Below are positions 34,308-42,651 of a stretch of 43,791 nt of DNA, one piece after another; position 1 is the stretch's first letter; every line of letters begins with the position of its first letter. The DNA comes from Bacteroidales bacterium. GTDB taxonomy: Bacteria; Bacteroidota; Bacteroidia; Bacteroidales; UBA7332. Both the position numbers and the translations under genes were made by a program. A model generated the notes under the pieces. That model did not search any database. It saw only the letters and a program-made list of their open reading frames with translations, and was not told where the DNA came from. Location: contig JAQTZA010000020.1 of assembly GCA_028687995.1 (NCBI GenBank), positions 1-43,791 of the forward strand. The letters are read 5' to 3'.

Positions 34308-36251
34308 ATGAAGATTAAAAGTTCAATCATTTTATTATTTGTTTCTGTGTTATTTTTAATAGCTCAAAACTTGAGTGCTCAAGAGCAACTTGGAATGAGG
34401 GAGAAAGCAGATAGATTGTTTGATCAATTTCAATATTCTAAGGCAGCTGCGATCTATTTAAAGATAAATGATACGAAAACACCGAAGCTACACGATTTGG
34501 AGCGTTTGGCAGAGTGTTATCGCAAAATGAATCAATATCAAGATGCTGAAATATGGTATGCTCGCGTAGTGGCAAATAAAGAGAGCCGTCCCGAAAACTT
34601 AATTTATTATGGGGAGTTACTCAAAGCCAATGTTCTCTATCCGAAGGCGAAAAAAGTGCTCAAAGATTATGCCAAACAAACCGGCAAGATTGACGACGTC
34701 GCTGTTGCTATAGCTGGTTGTGATTCTGCTTTGATTTGGATGAGTAATCCGACAAAGCATAAAATAAGAAATGAATCGGGTGTAAATACAGAAAATTCGG
34801 AATTTTCAGTTTTTCCAATGGGTGATAAGGTTTATTATGCAGGTGAACCTCTGAATATTGCAAGTGATAAAAAATATGGATGGACAGGAAAATCTTTTTT
34901 GAGAATCTATACCGCTAATCGTAGTGAGAAAAACACATTGACAGATCCTTCTCTTTTAGGTTCCGATGTGAATAGCGAATCATATCATATTGGTCCAATT
35001 ACAGGAAATAAGACAGCAGATACTTTCTTTATCACGCGCACCTATCCTGGTAAAAATGGGGTTGTGAAAAAAGATGACAGAGGAACTTACACCACCAACA
35101 ACATGGAGCTTTATATTCAATCTACTGAAGATGGAAAATGGCAAAAACCTGTACCGTTTGTTTACAATAATGTGAAACAGTACTCTGTGGGTCATGCTGC
35201 ATTGAGTCCCGATGGAAAAGTGCTCTATTTTGTGTCTGATATGCCTGGTGGAGAAGGTGGGACAGATATTTGGTTTTGCACTTTTCAAGCGGATGGAACA
35301 TGGGGTATACTTCAAAATGCTGGATCAACCATCAATACCGAACAGGACGAACTTTTCCCAACTATGGGTAGCGATGGTACACTTTATTACTCCACAAGTG
35401 GTTTACCAGGTATGGGTGGATTGGATATTTTTAGAGTCAAAGGAAGTAAAGATGTATGGAAAACGCCTGTGAATATGGGATATCCAATTAATTCTGCGGG
35501 TGATGATTTTTCATTTGTTTACAATGATAAGCAGACTTCCGGTTATTTTTCTTCAAATAGAAAGAAGGGTCGTGGAATGGATGATATTTTTTCGTTTACA
35601 ATTCAGAAACCAAAAGTCGATCACTATTTAAAGGCCACTGTTTTAAATAAACAAACTAAAGTAATAATACCGAATGCATCTGTAACTTTATCTGCAGGTG
35701 AAGATATCATAGCTAAACAAAATAGTCGTGCTGACGGAACAGTTCTGTTTCAGGTGGATGAATCAATGGTCTATAATGTTTTGGGTGTGAAAGAGTCTTA
35801 CTATGCTGATTCAGCTAATGTTGCTGTAAAAGAAAGCGATATTTCAGATACACTGCGCGTGGCACTTTACCTCGATCAGTTGTTCGAAAAAGGGAAAACA
35901 ATTCGGATCGAGAATATCCATTATAATTTTGATAAAGATGATATTCGAGCCGATGCTGCAATTATTCTTGATAAATTGGTTCAGACAATGCACGAAAATC
36001 CAACGTTGAAGATTGAATTGGCGTCGCATACCGACAGCCGTGGTACGGTTGAGTATAATCACAATTTGTCCCAACGACGAGCACAATCGGCGGTCAATTA
36101 CCTTGTGTCAAGAGGTATTGAGCGTACAAGAATGATTGCTCATGGATATGGTGAAAGCAAATTACTTAACAAATGTAGCGATGGCATAGATTGTACCGAC
36201 GAAGAGCATCAAGCCAATCGTAGAACAGAATTCACAATTTTGGAATATTAA
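34308..36251 (+). CDS. PorE-like OmpA-family protein (TPR, beta-propeller, OmpA domain)
   Basis: Product of 647 residues with a signal peptide (about 1-25, LIAQNLSAQ; no lipobox cysteine). Domains in order: TPR-like helices (about 30-140), a PD40/WD40-type propeller (about 145-430; ALSPDGKVLYFVSD, ELFPTMGSDGTLYYSTSG, GYFSSNRKKGRGMDDIFSF), a carboxypeptidase-regulatory-like domain (about 440-520) and an OmpA peptidoglycan-binding domain (about 530-647; HYNFDKDDIRADA, ASHTDSRGTVEYN, LSQRRAQSAVNYL, RTEFTILEY). This order is that of PorE, which anchors the type IX machinery to peptidoglycan in Porphyromonas gingivalis together with PorP. The gene follows the PorP/SprF-like gene after 32 bases and ends at a terminator. 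Confidence 0.88.
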   Translation: MKIKSSIILLFVSVLFLIAQNLSAQEQLGMREKADRLFDQFQYSKAAAIYLKINDTKTPKLHDLERLAECYRKMNQYQDAEIWYARVVANKESRPENLIYYGELLKANVLYPKAKKVLKDYAKQTGKIDDVAVAIAGCDSALIWMSNPTKHKIRNESGVNTENSEFSVFPMGDKVYYAGEPLNIASDKKYGWTGKSFLRIYTANRSEKNTLTDPSLLGSDVNSESYHIGPITGNKTADTFFITRTYPGKNGVVKKDDRGTYTTNNMELYIQSTEDGKWQKPVPFVYNNVKQYSVGHAALSPDGKVLYFVSDMPGGEGGTDIWFCTFQADGTWGILQNAGSTINTEQDELFPTMGSDGTLYYSTSGLPGMGGLDIFRVKGSKDVWKTPVNMGYPINSAGDDFSFVYNDKQTSGYFSSNRKKGRGMDDIFSFTIQKPKVDHYLKATVLNKQTKVIIPNASVTLSAGEDIIAKQNSRADGTVLFQVDESMVYNVLGVKESYYADSANVAVKESDISDTLRVALYLDQLFEKGKTIRIENIHYNFDKDDIRADAAIILDKLVQTMHENPTLKIELASHTDSRGTVEYNHNLSQRRAQSAVNYLVSRGIERTRMIAHGYGESKLLNKCSDGIDCTDEEHQANRRTEFTILEY

Positions 36252-36275
36252 TCGAAACAGATTTGCAGTAAATAC

Positions 36276-36310
36276 AAATGCCGAAAAGAATCATTCTCTT
36301 TTCGGCATTT
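36276..36310 (+). terminator. Terminator of the type IX adhesin operon
   Basis: AAATGCCGAAAAGA and its near-perfect complement TCTTTTCGGCATTT form a 14-bp stem with a short loop, ending in a T-run, 24 bases after the stop codon. Confidence 0.8.
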
Positions 36311-36355
36311 CAATACAAATAAAATGTTTTCAATCAACAATAAAACTCTACACCT

Positions 36356-37654
36356 TTGAAGAATAATTCAAAACCTTGGGCATGGATTCCCACACTCTAT
36401 TTTGCAGAAGGCCTACCTTATGTTGCCGTAATGGCAATTGCGGTCACCCTTTATACAGATCTAAAGATTTCAAATACTGAAATAGCTTTTTACACGAGTT
36501 GGCTATATTTGCCTTGGGTAATTAAACCATTGTGGAGTCCATTTGTAGATATTTTCCGTACAAAGCGTTGGTGGGTAGTAACTATGCAATCATTTATTGG
36601 TATTGCATTTGCTTGTGTGGCATTTGCATTACCGCAACCCTTTTTTTTTCAAACGACTTTGGCATTTTTCTGGTTGCTTGCCTTTAGCTCTGCAACGCAC
36701 GACATAGCAGCCGATGGGTTTTATATGTTAGGCTTAAATGCATATCAACAAAGCTTTTTCGTTGGAATTCGCTCAACCTTCTATCGAATTGCAATGATTT
36801 CAGGACAAGGACTTTTCGTAGTTTTAGCTGGAGCATTGGAAAAAGGGTATTTAGTTTCAGATGTGAGGGGAAATGTACCCTTAGCATGGAGTATAACATT
36901 TTACGTTTTAGCTGGATTATTTCTTTTATTTGTACTATATCATAAAGTCGTATTACCACATCCTATAGAGGATGTACAAATTGAAAAAAAATATTTTAAG
37001 AATATTCTTCATGAATTTGGATTAACGTTTATCTCCTTTTTTCAAAAGAAAGAGATAGGTATTGCACTATTTTATTTCCTAACATATCGTCTTTGTGAAT
37101 CTCAATTAGTGAAGATGACAACTCCTTTTTTGATGGATGTTCGTGAAAAAGGCGGGTTAGGACTTTCGACCTATGATATTGGAGTGGCGTATGGTACTTT
37201 TGGCGTAATTGGTTTGGTTATAGGTGGAATTTTGGGTGGTATTGTAGCTTCAAACAAAGGATTGAAGTTTTGGAACATTCCGATGGCAGTAATCATCAAT
37301 CTACCTGTATTAGTGTTTGTGATTTTATCATATACTCAACCTACCCAACTGTGGCTCATTACTTTGTATATGATTGTAGAGCAATTTGGGTACGGTTTTG
37401 GATTCACTGCTTTTTTGTTGTATATGATTTATTTTTCGGATGGAGAACATAAAACCGCACATTATGCTATCTGTACTGGTTTTATGGCACTTGGTATGAT
37501 GCTTCCTGGTATGATATCAGGTTGGATACAAGAGCAAATAGGATATCAATATTTTTTTCTTTGGGTGGCTATTTGTGCTATTCCAGGTATAGCAGCTGCA
37601 TATTTGATAAAAGTTGATGCAAACTTTGGAAAGAAAAATAGAGTCAACAAATAA
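36356..37654 (+). CDS. MFS transporter, AmpG-like (probable muropeptide permease)
   Basis: Product of 432 residues with about twelve membrane helices. It starts with TTG at 36356; an ATG at 36324 meets a stop at once, so TTG, giving MKNNSKPWAWIPTLYFAEGLPYV, is best supported. AmpG-family features are the N-terminal FAEGLPY (residues 17-23), YLPWVIKPLWSPFVD (about 51-65) and HDIAADGFYML (about 114-124). AmpG imports anhydro-muropeptides for wall recycling; whether this member has that substrate is inference from the family, and other small solutes are possible. It stands alone between two terminators. The NamZ-type muramidase at 8003 would produce related sugars. Confidence 0.85.
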   Translation: MKNNSKPWAWIPTLYFAEGLPYVAVMAIAVTLYTDLKISNTEIAFYTSWLYLPWVIKPLWSPFVDIFRTKRWWVVTMQSFIGIAFACVAFALPQPFFFQTTLAFFWLLAFSSATHDIAADGFYMLGLNAYQQSFFVGIRSTFYRIAMISGQGLFVVLAGALEKGYLVSDVRGNVPLAWSITFYVLAGLFLLFVLYHKVVLPHPIEDVQIEKKYFKNILHEFGLTFISFFQKKEIGIALFYFLTYRLCESQLVKMTTPFLMDVREKGGLGLSTYDIGVAYGTFGVIGLVIGGILGGIVASNKGLKFWNIPMAVIINLPVLVFVILSYTQPTQLWLITLYMIVEQFGYGFGFTAFLLYMIYFSDGEHKTAHYAICTGFMALGMMLPGMISGWIQEQIGYQYFFLWVAICAIPGIAAAYLIKVDANFGKKNRVNK

Positions 37655-37665
37655 GTTCCTTAACC

Positions 37666-37703
37666 AAAAAACGACCACTTCATCAAATGGAGTGGTCGTT
37701 TTT
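37666..37703. terminator. Bidirectional terminator between the transporter and serA
   Basis: AAAAACGACCACT and AGTGGTCGTTTTT form a 13-bp perfect stem around an 11-base loop, between convergent genes. Confidence 0.85.
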
Positions 37704-37724
37704 ATGTGATTCTATAATCTGTGA

Positions 37725-38642
37725 TTAGTTTACGCGATAGCGATCAATACCATTTTTCAGAAAATCAACAATTTGATTTGCAGCTGCAATACCTGCATTT
37801 ACATTTGCCTCAGATGTCTGAGCACCCATTTTCTTTGGAGTGAAGAAATACTTACCAGCCAATTTTTCTGCAAAAATGGCAGCATTATCAGGTGCTACAT
37901 CCGACACATAACGAAAATCAGGACGTTCCTCCATCAATTTCACTAGTTCGTCTTCGTTGATTACCTCTTTGCGGGCAGTATTCACCAACATCGCATTTTT
38001 AGGCATCTTGCTCAATAAAGCGTGGTTGATTGATTTTTTTGTTTCGGCCGTAGCAGGAATATTGATGGAAATATATTGACAAGTTCTATACAATTCTTCG
38101 GCAGACGAAACAGGGGTAATGCCCTCATTTTTGATGACTGTTGGATCTACGAATGCATCAAAAGCATAAATTTCCATACCTATACCTTTTGCGATGCGGG
38201 CAATGTTGCGACCAACATTTCCAAAGGCGTGAATTCCTAATTTTTTTCCTAGTAATTCTGTACCCGAAGTGCCATTGTAGAAATTGCGTGCCACCATCAC
38301 CATCATACCGATGGCTAATTCAGCCACGGCATTGGCATTTTGTCCAGGAGTATTCATGGCAATGATTCCTTTTGAGGTACATGCCTTTAAATCAAGATTG
38401 TCGAATCCGGCTCCTGCACGTACTACTATTTTAAGTTGATCAGCAGCAGCGATTACGTCAGCATCGACAATGTCGCTGCGTACAATCATTGCATCCACAC
38501 CTTTTACCGCATCGAGCAGTTGTGATTTTTCTGTGTACTTTTCGAGCAAAACAAGCTCCATTCCAGCCTCTTCCACCACCTGGCGGATTCCACTTACCGC
38601 AACAGCAGCAAATGGTTTGTCTGTAGCAATTAATACTTTCAT
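37725..38642 (-). CDS. serA: D-3-phosphoglycerate dehydrogenase, short type with lysine in place of catalytic histidine
   Basis: Product of 305 residues, without the regulatory ACT domain. The NAD-binding loop HAFGNVGRNIARIA is near residue 139; ISINIPATAETKKSINH near 192 and NTARKEVINEDELV (catalytic arginine) near 221 follow. In the usual TPH.GA.T.EA motif the histidine is replaced: FFTPKKMGAQTSEAN (about 271-285) has lysine. A lysine at this place is known from the short PGDH of Entamoeba histolytica, and I believe many Bacteroidota enzymes share it. It oxidises 3-phosphoglycerate to phosphohydroxypyruvate, the first step of serine synthesis; serC lies upstream in the same transcript. Confidence 0.94.
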   Translation of the reverse strand: MKVLIATDKPFAAVAVSGIRQVVEEAGMELVLLEKYTEKSQLLDAVKGVDAMIVRSDIVDADVIAAADQLKIVVRAGAGFDNLDLKACTSKGIIAMNTPGQNANAVAELAIGMMVMVARNFYNGTSGTELLGKKLGIHAFGNVGRNIARIAKGIGMEIYAFDAFVDPTVIKNEGITPVSSAEELYRTCQYISINIPATAETKKSINHALLSKMPKNAMLVNTARKEVINEDELVKLMEERPDFRYVSDVAPDNAAIFAEKLAGKYFFTPKKMGAQTSEANVNAGIAAANQIVDFLKNGIDRYRVN

Positions 38643-38664
38643 AATGTTGTTGGTTTAAATTACA

Positions 38665-38707
38665 AAGACGCTAAGTAAAAGGATTCATTCTTTTTTCTCA
38701 GCGTCTT
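38665..38707 (-). promoter_or_regulatory. Hairpin in the serC-serA gap
   Basis: AAGACGCTAAG (38665-38675) pairs with CTCAGCGTCTT (38697-38707), an 11-bp stem with one mismatch around 21 bases. In the mRNA sense it lies between the serC stop and serA start. It may tune relative expression or mark a processing point; the loop is A-rich and no clear T-run follows. Confidence 0.5.
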
Positions 38708-38728
38708 CATATTGTTGATTTTTATGGT

Positions 38729-39796
38729 TTAAATATTTTTTTCGAATTCCTTCATGGTGTCAATCAATGCCTGAATACTTGTTTTTGGCATGGCATTGTA
38801 GATGGATGCTCTGAAACCACCAACCGAACGGTGACCTTTAATTCCCATCATTCCACGTTCTTTGGCAAATTTACCGAACTGATCTTCTAGTTCTTTGTAT
38901 TCATCGTTCATCACGAAACAAACATTCATCAACGATCGATCTTCAGCTACTGCAGTTCCTTTAAACAGTTTGCTGTTGTCAATAGCATCGTAAAGCATAC
39001 CCGCTTTTTCGATATTGATTTTTTCAATAGCGGCTACACCACCTAATTGTTTGTACCACTCAAGTGTTTTAAGTGCTGCGAATGTTGGCAATACAGGAGG
39101 TGTGTTATACATTGATTCGTCTTTGATGTGAGTTTTGTAGTTCAACATCGATGGAATTGGACGAGACACTTTGCCTAATGCATCTTCTCTTACAATCGCT
39201 ATCGTTACACCTGCTGGTGCAAGGTTCTTTTGAGCGCCTGCATAGATAATGTCGAATTTTGAGACATCAATTTGACGTGAGAAAATATCAGATGACATAT
39301 CGGCAACTAAATGACCTTTGGCATCAGGAAATTGATGCATTTGTGTGCCAAAAATGGTATTGTTTGATGTAATGTGCAGATAATCAATATCATCAGAAAC
39401 TGTGTAATTTTTTGGTATGAAAGAGTAATTTGCATCTTTAGAAGAAGCAATAACTTCCACTTCCCCAAATAATTTTGCCTCTTTGATTGCTTTTGAAGCC
39501 CAGGTACCAGAATCCACATAAGCTGCTTTTGTCTCTAAAAGGTTGTATGGTACCATGCAAAATTGAGTACTTGCACCACCGCCCATAAAAACAACATCGT
39601 AACCTTGCGGAACATCCAACAACTCTTTTACCAAAGAGCGTGCGTTGTCCATTACCGCGATGAATTCTTTTTCTCTGTGAGAAATTTCTAGAATTGACAA
39701 TCCCATTCCAGCAAAATCAATTACAGCTTCGGCTGTACTTTTGATTGTGTAATCACTTAGAATTGAGGGGCCTGCAAAAAAATTATGCTTCTTCAT
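38729..39796 (-). CDS. serC: Phosphoserine aminotransferase
   Basis: Product of 355 residues from the ATG at 39796, giving the family N-terminus [15 protein letters not shown]; an ATG at 39829 would add 11 unrelated residues. Motifs: [16 protein letters not shown] (near residue 71), the PLP lysine in [14 protein letters not shown] (near 186) and [16 protein letters not shown] near 325. It transaminates phosphohydroxypyruvate with glutamate to phosphoserine, the second step of serine synthesis; the same fold also acts in pyridoxal phosphate synthesis. serA follows 86 bases downstream. Confidence 0.97.
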   Translation of the reverse strand: MKKHNFFAGPSILSDYTIKSTAEAVIDFAGMGLSILEISHREKEFIAVMDNARSLVKELLDVPQGYDVVFMGGGASTQFCMVPYNLLETKAAYVDSGTWASKAIKEAKLFGEVEVIASSKDANYSFIPKNYTVSDDIDYLHITSNNTIFGTQMHQFPDAKGHLVADMSSDIFSRQIDVSKFDIIYAGAQKNLAPAGVTIAIVREDALGKVSRPIPSMLNYKTHIKDESMYNTPPVLPTFAALKTLEWYKQLGGVAAIEKINIEKAGMLYDAIDNSKLFKGTAVAEDRSLMNVCFVMNDEYKELEDQFGKFAKERGMMGIKGHRSVGGFRASIYNAMPKTSIQALIDTMKEFEKNI

Positions 39797-39852
39797 TTGA
39801 GATATATTTAAATAAGAAATATTTTGCAATATTGGGTAGCAGAATTAAGCTG

Positions 39853-39882
39853 CGAAATTACTATTTTTTTTGCTTTTGGCAA
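39853..39882 (-). promoter_or_regulatory. Promoter of the serC-serA operon
   Basis: In the minus strand TTG (39880-39882), a 19-base spacer and TAATTTCG (39853-39860), one mismatch from TAnnTTTG. Initiation near 39847 leaves a leader of about 50 bases. Confidence 0.65.
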
Positions 39883-39982
39883 TCATTTTCTGCTAAAAAA
39901 GAGGTTCTTAGACGCTAATAAATTGAGGCAAAATTTGCGTTAATATTATTTTATTAAAATTCGAAAGAAAGAGTTTAAATGT

Positions 39983-42628
39983 TTACGGATTCTCTCTTCT
40001 TAAAGCGCCAACATATCTACAAATGGTGCCATCATTTGTAACTCCTTCAATCGTGACCGTATAATCATTGGGTTTATCCGCTGTGAAGAATTTGAAACGA
40101 ACATTGCCCGTTGAATCTGATTTCAATTGTGGATTCCAATAGATAGTGGTACGAAGATCGGGTATAGAAGTTCTTCGTATGCTGTCAACTTCGTATTTGG
40201 GTTGATAAAATTGCGCTGGCTTTTGATAGCCCAAAGGCATAATTGTCGTCATGCTAATCGAAGGACTTGTATTCACTGTAGTACCTTTTTTCAACGTTAT
40301 GGCAATCACTCCATTGCCTCCACGAGAGCCGAAAATAGATGCGCTGACTCCCTTAAACACAGATATGTTTTCAATATCTGTCATCATAAAGTAGGAGAGA
40401 CTTGATGAATCTTCTGATTCAACTCCATCAATTAGAAATAGTGGAGAGCCACCATTCCCGCGAATAGAAACAGCATCGCCATTCACCTGTATCCCCGAAA
40501 TGGTTTGTAGATAGCTCAAAAGTGATATTCCTTGAAATTTTTCGAAATCTTTGGTCGTTCGTTCTTCTTCTTCCATTCCAGAATAAAAGGGTTCATCAGA
40601 TTGAGGCTTGCTTTTACCCCCATCTATCACAACCTCATTGAGATTGATGATGCGCATTCCTCCTTCGTAATAGTATTTTTCTTTTGATTGATTCAAATAA
40701 TCGAGTTGAGCCGAAGATTCTACTTTGCGGGGCTCATAAATATAAGTGGATAATTTGGGGAATATGTCTAAATCTGGAATGATTTCTACATCCGTCAGAC
40801 TCTTTCTCTTTTTAGCTTTGAGAATAAATTGAGTGCTATCTTCAAACTCTATTCCATTCATACTAAATCGCCCTAAACTATCTGTTTTTACCATCTTCAT
40901 CATCGATTTTCCCAAAGCAAGCATGATGATATCACAATTTTTCGACGGTTTCCCGATGAAATTCTTGACTGTACCCGATATTTCTTGACCAATCTCTAGA
41001 TAAGATGTGTGTTTTTTATAAATCCCTTTTACAATATCGGCTGTGTTGAATCTTCTCCAACCTTGTGTCAACATCAAAAGATCAAGATTGTCGTGTGTCG
41101 AAGATTCATTTTTAATATAGTATGCTGGATCTTCAATAAAGCCCTTTAAATCTGATGTTAAGAGTAGGTAACTTACGATATTATTGCTCAAGGAATCTGC
41201 TTGCACCGTTTTTGAGTCTGTTATACTGACAGAGAAATCCCCTTCAACCTTTTGTTGTGTCGAAGCATTGATTTTGAAATCAAGAGTTACCGCTTCTCTC
41301 TTTCCATAAATTTCTTTATCCGAATGTAGTTCATAAGTCAACGTTTTTTTGTTATCGACAAATGCCAATCGTTCGCAAAGCGTATTTTTTGCAGAATCTA
41401 TTACTGCAAATGAGACTACACCCGCTGGCAATCTATCTTCCGAAATTTGGCCTTCTAAATTATTGAACTGTTGAAGTGCATACACTTTGCCACGAGTATG
41501 TACCAAAAGATAGAGTGATTTAGTATCTAAACTTGTTCGATTGGTAATTTGGTACATAAATTTTCCTTTATGATAGTTCAGATGCAAAACCACCCCTTGA
41601 TTTTCAATCTTTGGGAGAGGAACTTTTTTTTCGATTCCTTTCGATGATTTCACTAGTGCATAATAATGCTCACTTGCATCTAGTTCCGCGATGAATCGAC
41701 CCATTCCTTTGTGAGTCGATTGAAAATCAGTGACTTCCGTTCCATTTTGAGTGAATATATTTCCAGTAATTTCCTCAGATAAACCACTGCTTGCAATTGC
41801 TTTAAATGCGATTGTTTGTAGATTATTTCCAAGCAAAACGCCACTCTCTGGGAAAAATTGCACGTCAAAATCATCGCTGAAATTTGGAATGAAAAATGTC
41901 TTTTGAAATCTTATTTCATCATCCACAATCGATACATCGATACTTTTCTTCGAAGAATCGTTTAAATCATAATTTAATTGAAAACCAACATTTCCTTCAC
42001 TATTGGTTACGCTATTCAATTTCTTTTTTGATGAATTTTTCCATTTGGTATAAATTTGAATCTTCTTACCAGTAATTGGGCTTTTATACGCGTTTTTAAA
42101 AGTTATGGTGATGGGTAATTTGTTGTCAATCACTTTTCCGTAGATGATATTGCACGAAATCTGATCATCGATTGTATTGCCAATAAAAATTGTTTTACTG
42201 AAAATGAAATCGGCATCTTCATTAAGCATCCACGAGGTATAAGCCCTCAATGCATAATACCCACTTGCCAAATCTGGTTTTAATTTTATATTTCCAGCAA
42301 AGCGCAGCGAGTCCTTTCTTATTTTCACGCGTTCAATTACAGAATCAACTTTATTGACCAATTCAACATATAGAAATTTGCTTAGATTTTTTGATTCGTG
42401 TGTTGTCGCATTTAAAACATAAGCCTGAAACCAAATATCCTCGCTTGCACTGTAATAGGGTTTATCGGTGTGTAAATAAACTTTTTCCTGAGGAATATTT
42501 TGCCACAAATTTGTAAATGATCTAAAAATGGATTGCGAGAATTGAGTATCGAAAATCTGAGTTTTCGAAAATGAATAAGAATAATTGGTCAACAAAAAAA
42601 ATGAGATAAAAATGATTCCTTTTTTCAT
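39983..42628 (-). CDS. Large exported protein with macroglobulin-like domains and a TonB plug-like domain, no barrel
   Basis: Product of 881 residues from the ATG at 42628, which begins the signal peptide MKKGIIFISFFLLTNYSYS; an ATG at 42670 lies inside rarA and is unlikely. Residues 40-160 (VYLHTDKPYYSASEDIWFQAYVL, GYYALRAYTSWML) resemble the MG2 domain of alpha-2-macroglobulin-like proteins. A carboxypeptidase-regulatory-like segment (about 540-620) precedes a plug-like domain (about 690-800; LLSYLQTISGIQV, SIRGNGGSPLFLIDGVE, DIENISVFKGVSASIFGSRGGNGVIAITLKKG). A short C-terminal domain replaces the expected barrel, so it is not itself a transporter. Such proteins are common in Bacteroidota without known function. 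rarA ends 23 bases upstream. Confidence 0.82.
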   Translation of the reverse strand: MKKGIIFISFFLLTNYSYSFSKTQIFDTQFSQSIFRSFTNLWQNIPQEKVYLHTDKPYYSASEDIWFQAYVLNATTHESKNLSKFLYVELVNKVDSVIERVKIRKDSLRFAGNIKLKPDLASGYYALRAYTSWMLNEDADFIFSKTIFIGNTIDDQISCNIIYGKVIDNKLPITITFKNAYKSPITGKKIQIYTKWKNSSKKKLNSVTNSEGNVGFQLNYDLNDSSKKSIDVSIVDDEIRFQKTFFIPNFSDDFDVQFFPESGVLLGNNLQTIAFKAIASSGLSEEITGNIFTQNGTEVTDFQSTHKGMGRFIAELDASEHYYALVKSSKGIEKKVPLPKIENQGVVLHLNYHKGKFMYQITNRTSLDTKSLYLLVHTRGKVYALQQFNNLEGQISEDRLPAGVVSFAVIDSAKNTLCERLAFVDNKKTLTYELHSDKEIYGKREAVTLDFKINASTQQKVEGDFSVSITDSKTVQADSLSNNIVSYLLLTSDLKGFIEDPAYYIKNESSTHDNLDLLMLTQGWRRFNTADIVKGIYKKHTSYLEIGQEISGTVKNFIGKPSKNCDIIMLALGKSMMKMVKTDSLGRFSMNGIEFEDSTQFILKAKKRKSLTDVEIIPDLDIFPKLSTYIYEPRKVESSAQLDYLNQSKEKYYYEGGMRIINLNEVVIDGGKSKPQSDEPFYSGMEEEERTTKDFEKFQGISLLSYLQTISGIQVNGDAVSIRGNGGSPLFLIDGVESEDSSSLSYFMMTDIENISVFKGVSASIFGSRGGNGVIAITLKKGTTVNTSPSISMTTIMPLGYQKPAQFYQPKYEVDSIRRTSIPDLRTTIYWNPQLKSDSTGNVRFKFFTADKPNDYTVTIEGVTNDGTICRYVGALRRENP

Positions 42629-42651
42629 GATATATGTGTGTGGGTAAGGTC

